From: an uncultured Porphyromonadaceae bacterium
GTDB taxonomy: Bacteria; Bacteroidota; Bacteroidia; Bacteroidales; Muribaculaceae
Length of the DNA: 64,000 nt
NCBI GenBank assembly: GCA_900550395.1
Contig: URSD01000009.1
Span: 1-64,000, forward strand
Direction: 5' to 3'
Below the pieces are notes generated by a model that was not told the origin of the DNA, searched no databases, and saw only the letters and a program-made list of their open reading frames with translations. The translations under genes and the position numbers were made by a program. Below, one piece after another: positions 1 through 7,071 of this stretch. How positions within the stretch are numbered: position 1 is the stretch's first letter; each line of letters opens with the position of its first letter.

Positions 1-78
1 GTTCCGTATTGTTAAATGTTAAAACACAACTCAGACTGATTTTTTAACACTTTTCGCTTGCGCGACTCCTAGATTTCT

Positions 79-397
79 GCGAGTTAAGGAGCGACCAAAG
101 GGAGCGACATACTCGCGGAAGAAGCATCACAAACGCATCAACCTGCCGGATGGCGGGTTGCACAACGTCCGGGTTTATTGTCAGATTTTCAGAAGGTTTC
201 GCGGCGGCCCGAGGCTGTGCAACCCGCCATCCGGCGGGTTGATGCCCTTTACTGAACCTACCGCGGATACGGCGCCACGCGCCTTAATCCGCGACTAACC
301 GGATTTTACCCGCCATCCGGCGGGTAATCACCGATGAATAGGGCTTATATGGAGGTTAATGTCCAGTATATCGTATCTTATAACGTTTTACCGGACA
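79..397. repeat. R1 dispersed structured repeat, copy 1 (left-truncated)
   Basis: This 319-base block recurs at 48555-48873 in the same orientation with no indels and about 11 substitutions counted by eye. It holds a 29-base inverted pair (135-163 and 217-245, one mismatch), each arm being itself a GC-rich REP-like palindrome around CCCGCCATCCGGCGGG, and a third such palindrome near 309-326. Compared with the other copy, the outer left part (terminal inverted repeat and left arm of the AATCCGG stem) is missing here, so this copy looks truncated. No protein is supported in it. A MITE- or BIME-like element is the likeliest reading. Confidence 0.85.
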
Positions 398-439
398 ACA
401 ATAATATTATTAATATTCGATATTCAATACATAACAAAA

Positions 440-512
440 CTGTTCCTTTTGACCTTTTGTCCTTATGTTTCTCGCCCTCCGAGCTAACTCATCCCCCTCT
501 TATCTATAAACT
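440..512 (-). repeat. R2 dispersed repeat, left copy
   Basis: Read on the minus strand this stretch matches 37905-37990 (plus strand): shared blocks include AGTTTATAG, AGATAAGAGGGGGA, CGGAGG followed by CGAGA, and AAGGTCAAAAGGAACAG. The left copy starts directly after the poly-T tail of the small-RNA terminator at 521-549. The right copy also starts after a T-run. Function is unknown; it is non-coding as far as can be seen. Confidence 0.7.
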
Positions 513-520
513 AAAAAGAC

Positions 521-549
521 AAAAAAAAATTGAAAGTCTCACGACTTCC
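521..549 (-). terminator. rho-independent terminator
   Basis: On the minus strand GGAAGTC-GTGA-GACTTTC forms a 7-bp stem (one G-U pair in RNA) at 532-549, followed by AA and nine consecutive T at 521-529. It closes the small transcript that begins near 583. Confidence 0.7.
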
Positions 550-583
550 AATCCAGTTAACCTTAAATCTATACCATGAAAAC
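521..583 (-). ncRNA. candidate small RNA of about 60 nt
   Basis: A promoter with exact Bacteroidota spacing (590-620, minus) would start a transcript near 583. A rho-independent terminator (hairpin 532-549, then nine T residues) ends it near 521. Between them lies only about 35 nt of unique sequence and no credible open frame. The promoter core TACCTTTGCAACG is nearly the same as that of tRNA-Val at 38195. Not recognised as a known RNA family. It could also be a leader or an orphan remnant of a longer gene. Confidence 0.45.
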
Positions 584-589
584 ACGTTG

Positions 590-620
590 CAAAGGTATAT
601 ATTTTTTCCATATTATCAAA
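590..620 (-). promoter_or_regulatory. sigma-ABfr-type promoter of the small RNA
   Basis: On the minus strand TTTG (617-620) is followed by exactly 19 nt and TACCTTTG (590-597), the Bacteroidota -33/-7 consensus. It faces left, away from the dipeptidase gene, so it serves the 521-583 transcript. Confidence 0.7.
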
Positions 621-707
621 CTTTTCGCGGCAATAATCGCAATATTTAACAAAGTTTTAAGAATAAATCTCGAATCCACCTACAAAGAGTGATAAATTGC
701 CACAGCA

Positions 708-1376
708 TCAGAAATCAATCAGCCGGTAATGCCGAGCCGCCGACTGACGCCGTTCCAACTCGAAATGCCACCACTCCCGACGTATAGTCAGAAAGCCGGC
801 CGCACGCATCACCCGACGCAGCAGCCGTCGGCGGTCGTACTCCGCACGACTTATCACCCCGCGTCGCAGCAGGTCCGTCTCCGCCGTTATGTGCGACTCC
901 GGCCCGAGATGGTCCACCGCCGACCCCATCGGCAGCTCCCGTCCCAGGCTGTCGCACAGCGTTACGTCAACAGCTATGCCGAAGTTGTGCGTACCGCCGC
1001 CCGTGGCCGGATTTGCAACGTAGCGCGACGCCTCCGTACCGCGCACCGCAGCAAACATGCTACGCTGCACGCTCACCGGCCGCGCCGCATCCTTCACCAT
1101 CAACCTGAGTCCCGGCGCCAGACTCTCTAACTCGCGCCGAGCACGCGCCAACGCCTCGGCCGCGCGCGGATGCAGATACGCCCGCCGCAGACTGTCGTAA
1201 AGCACGCGGCCCGCGAAGTTGTCGGAACGGGCGTACATCAGGTCCACCACCGCATCCGGCACGACGTCGGTCACCTCAACGTACCCCGCCTCCCGCATAC
1301 GCCGGTCGATACCTGTCTCCGCCGCCATAGTCACAGCGTAGCAGAGCAACAACACTAATAAAATCCTTATTCTCAT
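708..1376 (-). CDS. D-alanyl-D-alanine dipeptidase (VanX/DdpX type, M15D)
   Basis: A 222-residue secreted zinc peptidase expected to split D-Ala-D-Ala in the periplasm, releasing D-alanine from peptidoglycan precursors or debris. Seen: a hydrophobic N-terminal signal (MRIRILLVLLLCYAVTMAAE), then THNFGIAVDVTL supplying the zinc His and Asp, and EWWHFEL near the C-terminus supplying the catalytic Glu and last zinc His; these are the hallmark motifs of M15D enzymes. The start at 1376 is preferred because an upstream in-frame ATG at 1412 lies inside the terminator hairpin of the preceding gene. No vanR/S, vanH or vanA neighbour, so a turnover role rather than vancomycin resistance is inferred. 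Confidence 0.85.
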   Translation of the reverse strand: MRIRILLVLLLCYAVTMAAETGIDRRMREAGYVEVTDVVPDAVVDLMYARSDNFAGRVLYDSLRRAYLHPRAAEALARARRELESLAPGLRLMVKDAARPVSVQRSMFAAVRGTEASRYVANPATGGGTHNFGIAVDVTLCDSLGRELPMGSAVDHLGPESHITAETDLLRRGVISRAEYDRRRLLRRVMRAAGFLTIRREWWHFELERRQSAARHYRLIDF

Positions 1377-1382
1377 ATCTTC

Positions 1383-1419
1383 AAAACAAACGGGCGACGC
1401 TCCGAAGAACATCGCCCGT
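1383..1419 (-). terminator. terminator after the 1435-2310 lipoprotein gene
   Basis: Minus-strand hairpin with an 8-bp perfect stem ACGGGCGA / TCGCCCGT (1412-1419 and 1390-1397), followed by the T-rich tail TTTGTTTTG. It separates the lipoprotein gene from the downstream dipeptidase gene. Confidence 0.65.
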
Positions 1420-1434
1420 ATTTTTTATTCCGAT

Positions 1435-2310
1435 TTATTCCTTCATGTCGCTGACTGTCCAGCCAAGATCCTGATAGTACACGAACGACACTTCCGTGTC
1501 CTCCACATAACCCTCACGCGGGGCGCCGAGCACATAGCCGAAAGGCGTCTTGTCCTCGAAGGTGTAGAGCAGGCGGCACTTGCCCACGCCGTTCTTTGCC
1601 ATTTCCTCGCTGCAAAGCACTTCCTTTACCTTGATGAACTTGTAACGGCCGAGCAGCACCTGATGCTCCTCACGATTCACGCGGGCCATGGCGGCCTCGT
1701 AGGCGGCGTTGGGGTCGGCCGGAGCAGCGACTTCCTCCACTACCTCCTCAACTACTTCCGCAGCAACAGAATCAACCTCTACCACGGCAGAATCCTCGGC
1801 TGCGGCCACCGCAGGCGCTTCAACAGCCTCGGGTGCGGGCTCGGCATTGTCGGTCGTAGAGTTCATATAGTCGGGCATAGCCTCCTCGAAATCCTCGTTG
1901 GTCTTGAAGTCCTTGGCTATATCCTCACGCGTGCGGGTAGGTTTCTCCACCACAAGCTTACGACCCTCGTCGGTAAACTCCACCGTGGCGAACATATGTT
2001 CGTTATCCACCATGTAGTACGAGTAGCCGGACCAGTAGCTGTAGTTGCGCTTCTGCACCTTCTCAACCACGTTGTCGATCTTGTAGGTGATGACGCCCGC
2101 GGCCTGGAGCTGAGCCAGCTTCAGAATATAGTCCTCGTCCACCTCGTAGTAGCCGGTATCGAACGATGCCGTAGCGAAGTCCTTGGCGAACACAGCCTCC
2201 TTCTTGATTGCTTTCTTGGCAGCCGACTTGCCGAGCACGGCATCATCGCCGCACGAGCTCACGCCCAGCACAAGCGCTGCGGCCGCAAGCATTGCGATAA
2301 CTTTTTTCAT
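1435..2310 (-). CDS. lipoprotein with acidic low-complexity linker, unknown function
   Basis: A 291-residue protein starting with a lipoprotein signal (hydrophobic stretch, then VSSCG with the lipidated Cys at about residue 20). Residues about 30-150 form a first folded part rich in aromatic residues. About 155-200 is an Ala/Glu/Val/Pro linker (for example VEEVVEEVAAPAD), and the last 80 residues form a second folded part. No family is recognised. It is monocistronic as judged by its own promoter upstream and terminator hairpin downstream. Likely anchored in the outer or inner membrane facing the periplasm or surface; the role is unknown. Confidence 0.75.
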   Translation of the reverse strand: MKKVIAMLAAAALVLGVSSCGDDAVLGKSAAKKAIKKEAVFAKDFATASFDTGYYEVDEDYILKLAQLQAAGVITYKIDNVVEKVQKRNYSYWSGYSYYMVDNEHMFATVEFTDEGRKLVVEKPTRTREDIAKDFKTNEDFEEAMPDYMNSTTDNAEPAPEAVEAPAVAAAEDSAVVEVDSVAAEVVEEVVEEVAAPADPNAAYEAAMARVNREEHQVLLGRYKFIKVKEVLCSEEMAKNGVGKCRLLYTFEDKTPFGYVLGAPREGYVEDTEVSFVYYQDLGWTVSDMKE

Positions 2311-2352
2311 GGTAAGATTAATTGAAAAGTGTGTTATTTTTTAATACTCAGG

Positions 2353-2385
2353 CAAATATATGACAATTAATCAGCTATTTCACAA
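2353..2385 (-). promoter_or_regulatory. probable promoter of the 1435-2310 gene
   Basis: The minus strand carries TATATTTG (2353-2360), a good -7 box, about 42 bases before the start codon. The -33 element is only a TTG at 2383-2385 with 22-nt spacing, so the call rests mainly on the -7 box. Confidence 0.45.
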
Positions 2386-2456
2386 TTTCGCCAAATATTT
2401 AACTATTATTAACACCATAAGCCGCCCGTTCCTGTCTTTTTCTCCTATTTAATTCA

Positions 2457-2464
2457 TAAATTTG
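2457..2464 (+). promoter_or_regulatory. -7 box upstream of the 2505 gene
   Basis: TAAATTTG fits TAnnTTTG and lies 40 bases before the ATG at 2505. No clean -33 TTTG is visible at the expected distance. Confidence 0.4.
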
Positions 2465-2504
2465 CGATTGACAATGAATTACACAAACCGAAACCTATAC
2501 TCTC

Positions 2505-3386
2505 ATGAGCACAGTCTTAAAACAGGCCACAATCATCCTGGCCGTCATCCTCGCCTGCATTAATCAAGCAAAAGCACTATCTCCCGGAGAAGTCATAAAC
2601 TATGACGGCATGAAATGCATTGTGCTTGGACTGAGTGCGGATACAGCACAGCACCAGGCGCTTATAGTCGCGCCTCCCGCCCAAGACTACGATGGCAAGA
2701 ATACGCCTACGGAATTTGCTCTTTCAAACGGGAAAGACGGCGAATTCATGTTGCAATGCCTGACAAAAGGAGGTCTCCGGCTTTTCGTAGAACCCAAAAC
2801 CGACAAAAAACTCACCAAGAAGTACACGACTGAGGCTATGAAGCTTATGACGCGTCCTCAGGGCTACCTCAACCAAAAGGCTCTCCACGACTTTTGCGAA
2901 AGCCAGGGCATCGCTATGGCCGACTATTTCCCGGCCTACGCATGGGCCGAGAGTCTGGGCGAAGGATGGTATATCGGAGGCTATAACGAACTCTACGCAT
3001 ATGGAGCCTGGGCCAACACTACGGGAGCAGGTCTGATTTTGGAGAGGGATCGCCCAACCCGTATGTATTCCCTCAACGAATATCCTCTGAAAGGACTTTC
3101 CAAGGGAGAATTCTTCTTCCCCACCTACGTGATGTGCTCCACGACCGCCTTCAAATATGGGGACAAAAACAAGCCGACTCATCAGGCACTGCTGTTGCTC
3201 GGACGCCTGAATCAATATGGCAACATATATCTGACATCTTTCGACATCCGTACATACACCGGCGGTATCTCTAAATACGATTTAGGGAGAGACGAAAGCC
3301 GATGGGGCAAAGAAGTCACCGTCCAACGGTGGCCCACATGGATGCATCGAGCGAAATGGCTCGCATTCAAATGGATTCCGTATTAG
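2505..3386 (+). CDS. secreted protein of unknown function
   Basis: A 293-residue protein with an N-terminal signal (hydrophobic ATIILAVILACINQ, then a probable cleavage after QAKA). The mature part has an early small domain resembling those that carry cell-surface modules (SPGEVINYDGMKCIVLGL) and a C-terminal part with GEGWYIGGYNELYAYG, a pattern often seen in Bacteroidota proteins that carry formylglycine-enzyme- or lectin-like folds; no family is claimed. Its stop codon is created by an inserted IS remnant: TAG is formed by TA of the target and the first G of the element, so the encoded product is the same as before insertion. Its original convergent neighbour is the small gene at 4000-4179. 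Confidence 0.7.
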   Translation: MSTVLKQATIILAVILACINQAKALSPGEVINYDGMKCIVLGLSADTAQHQALIVAPPAQDYDGKNTPTEFALSNGKDGEFMLQCLTKGGLRLFVEPKTDKKLTKKYTTEAMKLMTRPQGYLNQKALHDFCESQGIAMADYFPAYAWAESLGEGWYIGGYNELYAYGAWANTTGAGLILERDRPTRMYSLNEYPLKGLSKGEFFFPTYVMCSTTAFKYGDKNKPTHQALLLLGRLNQYGNIYLTSFDIRTYTGGISKYDLGRDESRWGKEVTVQRWPTWMHRAKWLAFKWIPY

Positions 3387-4000
3387 AGCCGGTTCGACAA
3401 TAAATGTTAACGGCAGGGTCGCATAGCGTGGAGCGATTTTTGGCCTGAGAGGAGGGAGTGTACTTGACGTACACGACTGACGAACAGACCGAAAAGCGCC
3501 CGCGATATGCGAGGCGTCGGTATTTTTGTTGCTGCGTGACATGCGCTTGCACTATCTGTCCGTCTCGTTGGTAAAAGCCGACCAAGGCTACCGGTGTGTA
3601 GACGCCGGTCTTGACGGCTGCACCGTGGAATGTGTGAAATCCAATTTCGGAACAAAAGAATTCAGTCAGATTTCAGGCCGTTGGGTTGTTGAGCGTACCA
3701 ATGCATGGCTTGAAAACTTCAGGCGGCTGTGCAGAAATTATGAGCGTTATCTGTCGTCGACCAGAGCAATGACCTATCTCGCGTCAATAATCTTCATGCT
3801 CCGGCACTGCTGACTACCGCGCGCATTGCACATAATCTATCTGTCTGACGGAGCGAAAGTTACCATCGCCTCGGCCACTCGTTGGCGCTTTTCTTCATGC
3901 CTTTCGGTCGCGATTGGCCGCCATCGCTCCCTCAAGACCTAAAGAAAATCACTCAACGATTGACCGCCCTGCCGTTAACATTTATTGTCAAACCGGCTCT
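3385..4000 (+). mobile_element. decayed IS5-type insertion element with intact terminal repeats
   Basis: The two ends are 34-bp inverted repeats (3385-3418 and 3967-4000) starting AGAGCCGGTT and ending AACGGCAGGG, with one mismatch seen. If the element is taken from GAGCC, it is flanked by TTA at 3383-3385 and 4000-4002, a 3-bp target duplication. Inside is only a transposase C-terminal fragment; the 5' half of the gene is missing. A smaller hairpin GTGTAC-TTGAC-GTACAC lies near 3456. At about 616 bp it is too short to be autonomous, so it would need a related transposase in trans. Confidence 0.85.
3526..3813 (+). pseudogene. IS5-family transposase, C-terminal remnant
   Basis: The 95-residue frame contains VKADQGYR (the region of the second catalytic Asp) and RWVVERTNAWL followed by RRLCRNYER, the region of the catalytic Glu in IS5-family DDE transposases. 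The part with the first Asp is absent, so it cannot be active. Coding similarity probably begins near 3570; the ATG at 3526 is fortuitous. It lies inside the inverted repeats of the 3385-4000 element. Confidence 0.8.
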
Positions 4001-4179
4001 TAAAACAATTTCACATCGGAGCGTTTGCGCCCGTTGCATTCATCCGACAGCGGGCATCCGCCGCAACCGCACGAGCACGACGACCGACCGCGCTGACGCA
4101 CACGACGCACCACATTCCACACCACGCGCGCAAGCACGAGAACGATTATAACGATTACCGTAATCAGCTGCCAATCCAT
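4000..4179 (-). CDS. FeoB-associated Cys-rich membrane protein
   Basis: A 59-residue protein with one N-terminal membrane helix (MDWQLITVIVIIVLVLARVV), a basic stretch, and a Cys cluster CSCGCGGCPLSDEC. This is the pattern of the small proteins annotated FeoB-associated, which usually follow ferrous-iron transporter genes. No feoA or feoB is in this window. It starts 19 bases after the topB stop, so it is likely co-transcribed with topB. The start MDWQL is preferred over an ATG six codons upstream. Its TAA stop (4000-4002) is the target duplication of the adjoining IS remnant. Confidence 0.7.
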   Translation of the reverse strand: MDWQLITVIVIIVLVLARVVWNVVRRVRQRGRSSCSCGCGGCPLSDECNGRKRSDVKLF

Positions 4180-4198
4180 AACGTTCCAACAACGCATC

Positions 4199-6265
4199 TC
4201 ACTTTTTTGTTCGCGGCAGCTTGCGGTTCAGCTGCGCCGGCGTGAGGTCGGCCGGATACGTCTCGAACGGCAGACGCAACGTGCAGCCCTCGGCATAGCG
4301 GCTGCATCCGTAGGCCGTACGGCCTCGCAACAGATGGCCCTTGCCGCACACGGGGCAGACAATCTCCTCCAGACTCTTGACGGGCTTGCGGCGCGGTGCG
4401 GCCGGCGTCTTGGCACGCTCCTTCGTCTTCGGCTTGTCCGCATCGGCGGCAGCCTTAGGCGCTTCCTGCACCGCCTGTATGCACCGCCCGCTGTTGTCCT
4501 GCATCACGTCGTTCACTATGCGCGTTATCATCTCTTTCAGCTCGGCAATGAACTCGGCCGGAGAGTAGTCGCCGCGCTCTATTCGACGCAGCTTGTTCTC
4601 CCAGAGGCCAGTGAGTTTGGCCGACTTCAGCAGCTCGTCGCGTATGGTGTCGATAAGGTCGATTCCGGCCGCCGTGGGGGCGATTGACTTGCGCCGACGC
4701 TCTATGTAGCCACGCTTGAACAACGTTTCTATAATGGCAGCTCGCGTCGACGGGCGCCCGATGCCGTTTTCCTTCATGGCGTCGCGTAGCTCGTCGTCGT
4801 CCACGGTCTTGCCCGCCGTCTCCATGGCGCGCAGCAGCGTGCCCTCGGTGTAGAGCTTGGGCGGCTGCGTAGTCTTCTTCACGAGCCGCGGCACGTGCGG
4901 CCCCGACTCGCCCTTGGCGAAAGCCGGAAGCACGGCCGTACCGTCCTGGTCGGCAGACTCCTCGGGGGCGCCCTTATCGCCGGCATACACCGTGCGCCAG
5001 CCCGGCTCGGTAATAACTTTGCCTGTGGTGCGGAACTTGACGTCGCCCGCACGGGCCTCCACCACGGTCGACTCGAAGCGACAGTCGGGATAGAATGCGG
5101 CGATGAAACGCAGCGCTATCAGGTGGTAGAGCTGTTTCTCAAGACCGGCGAGCACCGTAGGCGACTGCCCTGTGGGGATGATGGCATGGTGGTCGGTCAC
5201 CTTCGAGTTGTCGAACACTTTCTTGCTCTTCGGCAGTTTGGCGGCCAGCACGGACGCCGTAAGCGGCGCGTACGGCGTCATACGCCGCAGTATGTCCGGC
5301 ACCTTGGGGTATATGTCCTCGCTCAGGTAGGTGGTGTCGACGCGCGGATATGTCGTCACCTTCTTCTCGTAGAGGCTCTGTATGAGTTTCAGCGTGTCGT
5401 CGGCGCTCCATCCCCAGCGGCGGTTGCACTCCACCTGGAGCGACGTCAGGTCGAACAGACGCGGAGGCGCCTCTCTCCCGGCCTTTTTCGTGACGTCCGT
5501 AATCTCCAGCGGCAGCGGACGCACGTGCTCCATGGCTTCACGCGCCTTGGCGGAGTCGGTGAAGCGTCCCGACGCCGCGGAGAAGTCGGCGCCGCGGTAT
5601 TCGGTATGCAGTTCCCAGAAGTCCTCCGGGCGGAAATTGTCGATCTCGCGCTGACGGTCCACTATGAGCGCCAGCGTGGGCGTCTGCACGCGGCCTACGC
5701 TGAGAACGCGGCGGCTGCCTCCGCCGTAGCGCAGCGAGTAGAGGCGCGTGGCGTTCATACCCAGCAGCCAGTCGCCTATGGCGCGGGAAAGGCCGGCGAG
5801 ATACAGGTTGTCGAACTTGGCCGCAGGCTGGAGGTCGCGGAAGCCGTCGCGTATGCTCTCGTCGGTCAGCGACGAGATCCACAGGCGCCTCACCGGGCAC
5901 TTGCATCCGGCCTTCTGCATGACCCAGCGCTGTATCAACTCACCCTCCTGGCCGGCATCGCCGCAGTTCACCACTTCCTCAGCCCGGCCGATAAGGTCCT
6001 TTATAACTGCGAACTGTCGCTTGTAGCTCTCGACATCGATCAGCTTGATACCGAACTTATCCGGCACCATGGGCAGACGGCTGAGGCTCCAGGGCTTCCA
6101 GAGGTCGGTATAGTCGTGGGGTTCTTTCAGGCAGCACAGATGGCCGAAAGTCCATGTGACGCACCACTCGTCGCCCTCGAAGTAGCCGTCGCGGCGCACG
6201 GTCACTCCGAGGATGTTGGCGATGTCGCGCGCCACGCTCGGTTTCTCGGTGATGCAGAGCTTCAT
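4199..6265 (-). CDS. topB: DNA topoisomerase III (type IA)
   Basis: A 688-residue type IA topoisomerase that passes single DNA strands to decatenate or relax DNA. Seen: N-terminal TOPRIM domain (ITEKPSVARDI at 5-15; NCGDAGQEGEL at 100-110, the acidic metal site), the active-site region KKVTTYPRVDTTYLSED with the catalytic Tyr at about 306, and a C-terminal Cys4-type zinc-ribbon repeat (CPVCGKGHLL ... YGCSRYAEGC). The metal motif reads DAGQE, so the second Asp of the textbook DxDxE form is a Gly. ATGA overlap with mazG upstream shows translational coupling. Confidence 0.93.
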   Translation of the reverse strand: MKLCITEKPSVARDIANILGVTVRRDGYFEGDEWCVTWTFGHLCCLKEPHDYTDLWKPWSLSRLPMVPDKFGIKLIDVESYKRQFAVIKDLIGRAEEVVNCGDAGQEGELIQRWVMQKAGCKCPVRRLWISSLTDESIRDGFRDLQPAAKFDNLYLAGLSRAIGDWLLGMNATRLYSLRYGGGSRRVLSVGRVQTPTLALIVDRQREIDNFRPEDFWELHTEYRGADFSAASGRFTDSAKAREAMEHVRPLPLEITDVTKKAGREAPPRLFDLTSLQVECNRRWGWSADDTLKLIQSLYEKKVTTYPRVDTTYLSEDIYPKVPDILRRMTPYAPLTASVLAAKLPKSKKVFDNSKVTDHHAIIPTGQSPTVLAGLEKQLYHLIALRFIAAFYPDCRFESTVVEARAGDVKFRTTGKVITEPGWRTVYAGDKGAPEESADQDGTAVLPAFAKGESGPHVPRLVKKTTQPPKLYTEGTLLRAMETAGKTVDDDELRDAMKENGIGRPSTRAAIIETLFKRGYIERRRKSIAPTAAGIDLIDTIRDELLKSAKLTGLWENKLRRIERGDYSPAEFIAELKEMITRIVNDVMQDNSGRCIQAVQEAPKAAADADKPKTKERAKTPAAPRRKPVKSLEEIVCPVCGKGHLLRGRTAYGCSRYAEGCTLRLPFETYPADLTPAQLNRKLPRTKK

Positions 6266-7062
6266 TCGTCTTTCTTGGCGTCCTGCCAGGCAGCTTCCAT
6301 CTCGTCGAGGCTCATGTCGGCCACGCTGCGCTGCTGCGCGGCGGCCGTCTCCTCTATGTGGGCGAAACGACGCATGAACTTGGCGTTGGTGCGTTCAAGG
6401 GCATTGTCGGGATTGACGCCGTAGAGCCGCGCGGCGTTCACCACGGCGAAAAGGAGGTCACCGAACTCGGCCTCGATGCGGTCGGCGTCGCCGCCGGCTA
6501 TGGCCTCGCGTACCTCAGTCATCTCCTCGTCCACCTTGTCCCATACCTGCGCGGGCTCCTCCCAGTCGAAGCCCACGTGGGCGGCCTTCTCCTGGATGCG
6601 GAATGCCTTAATGAGCGCGGGCAGTGCCTTGGGCACTCCGGCCAGCACGGTGCGGTTGCCGCCTTTCTCGCGCAGCTTGAGTTTCTCCCAGTTGTCGGCT
6701 ACCTGACCGGCGTTCTCCACCTTGGTTTCGCCGAAGACGTGCGGATGGCGGAATATGAGCTTGCTGTTGAGCGCGTCGGCCACATCGGCGATGTCGAAGC
6801 GGCCCTGCTCGTCGGCTATCTTGCTGTAGAAGAGGACGTGCAGCAGCACGTCGCCCAGCTCCTTGCGCAGGTTGGCGGCTCCGCCTTCGGCGTCGTCGGC
6901 GTGCATGAGGGCATCGGAGAGCTCGTACACTTCCTCTATGGTGTTGGGACGCAGGCTCTCGTTGGTCTGTTTGGCATCCCATGGGCATTTCACGCGCAGG
7001 ATTTCGAGCGTGTCTATCACGCGCCCCAGCGCTTCCATGCGTTCTTCGCGGCTATGTATCAT
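6262..7062 (-). CDS. mazG: nucleoside triphosphate pyrophosphohydrolase MazG
   Basis: A 266-residue two-domain MazG that hydrolyses NTPs or dNTPs to monophosphates and PPi, a housecleaning role in the cytoplasm. Both MazG helices are visible: NTIEEVYELSDAL with RKELGDVLLHVLF (about 35-85), and KVDEEMTEVREAI with EAEFGDLLFAVVN (about 175-215), giving the EExxE/ExxD metal ligands twice. It overlaps topB by four bases (ATGA). The start at 7062 gives MIHSREERMEALGR, normal for the family. Confidence 0.93.
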   Translation of the reverse strand: MIHSREERMEALGRVIDTLEILRVKCPWDAKQTNESLRPNTIEEVYELSDALMHADDAEGGAANLRKELGDVLLHVLFYSKIADEQGRFDIADVADALNSKLIFRHPHVFGETKVENAGQVADNWEKLKLREKGGNRTVLAGVPKALPALIKAFRIQEKAAHVGFDWEEPAQVWDKVDEEMTEVREAIAGGDADRIEAEFGDLLFAVVNAARLYGVNPDNALERTNAKFMRRFAHIEETAAAQQRSVADMSLDEMEAAWQDAKKDE

Positions 7063-7071
7063 ATCGTTGAA

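Noticed and set aside
334..579. 81-codon open frame at the left end
   Set aside because: It runs through R1, R2 and the poly-A side of a terminator, and only its first 21 codons are shared with the other R1 copy. Not reported as a gene.
708..1376. Vancomycin resistance function
   Set aside because: A VanX-type dipeptidase alone, without vanH, vanA or vanRS, does not support resistance.
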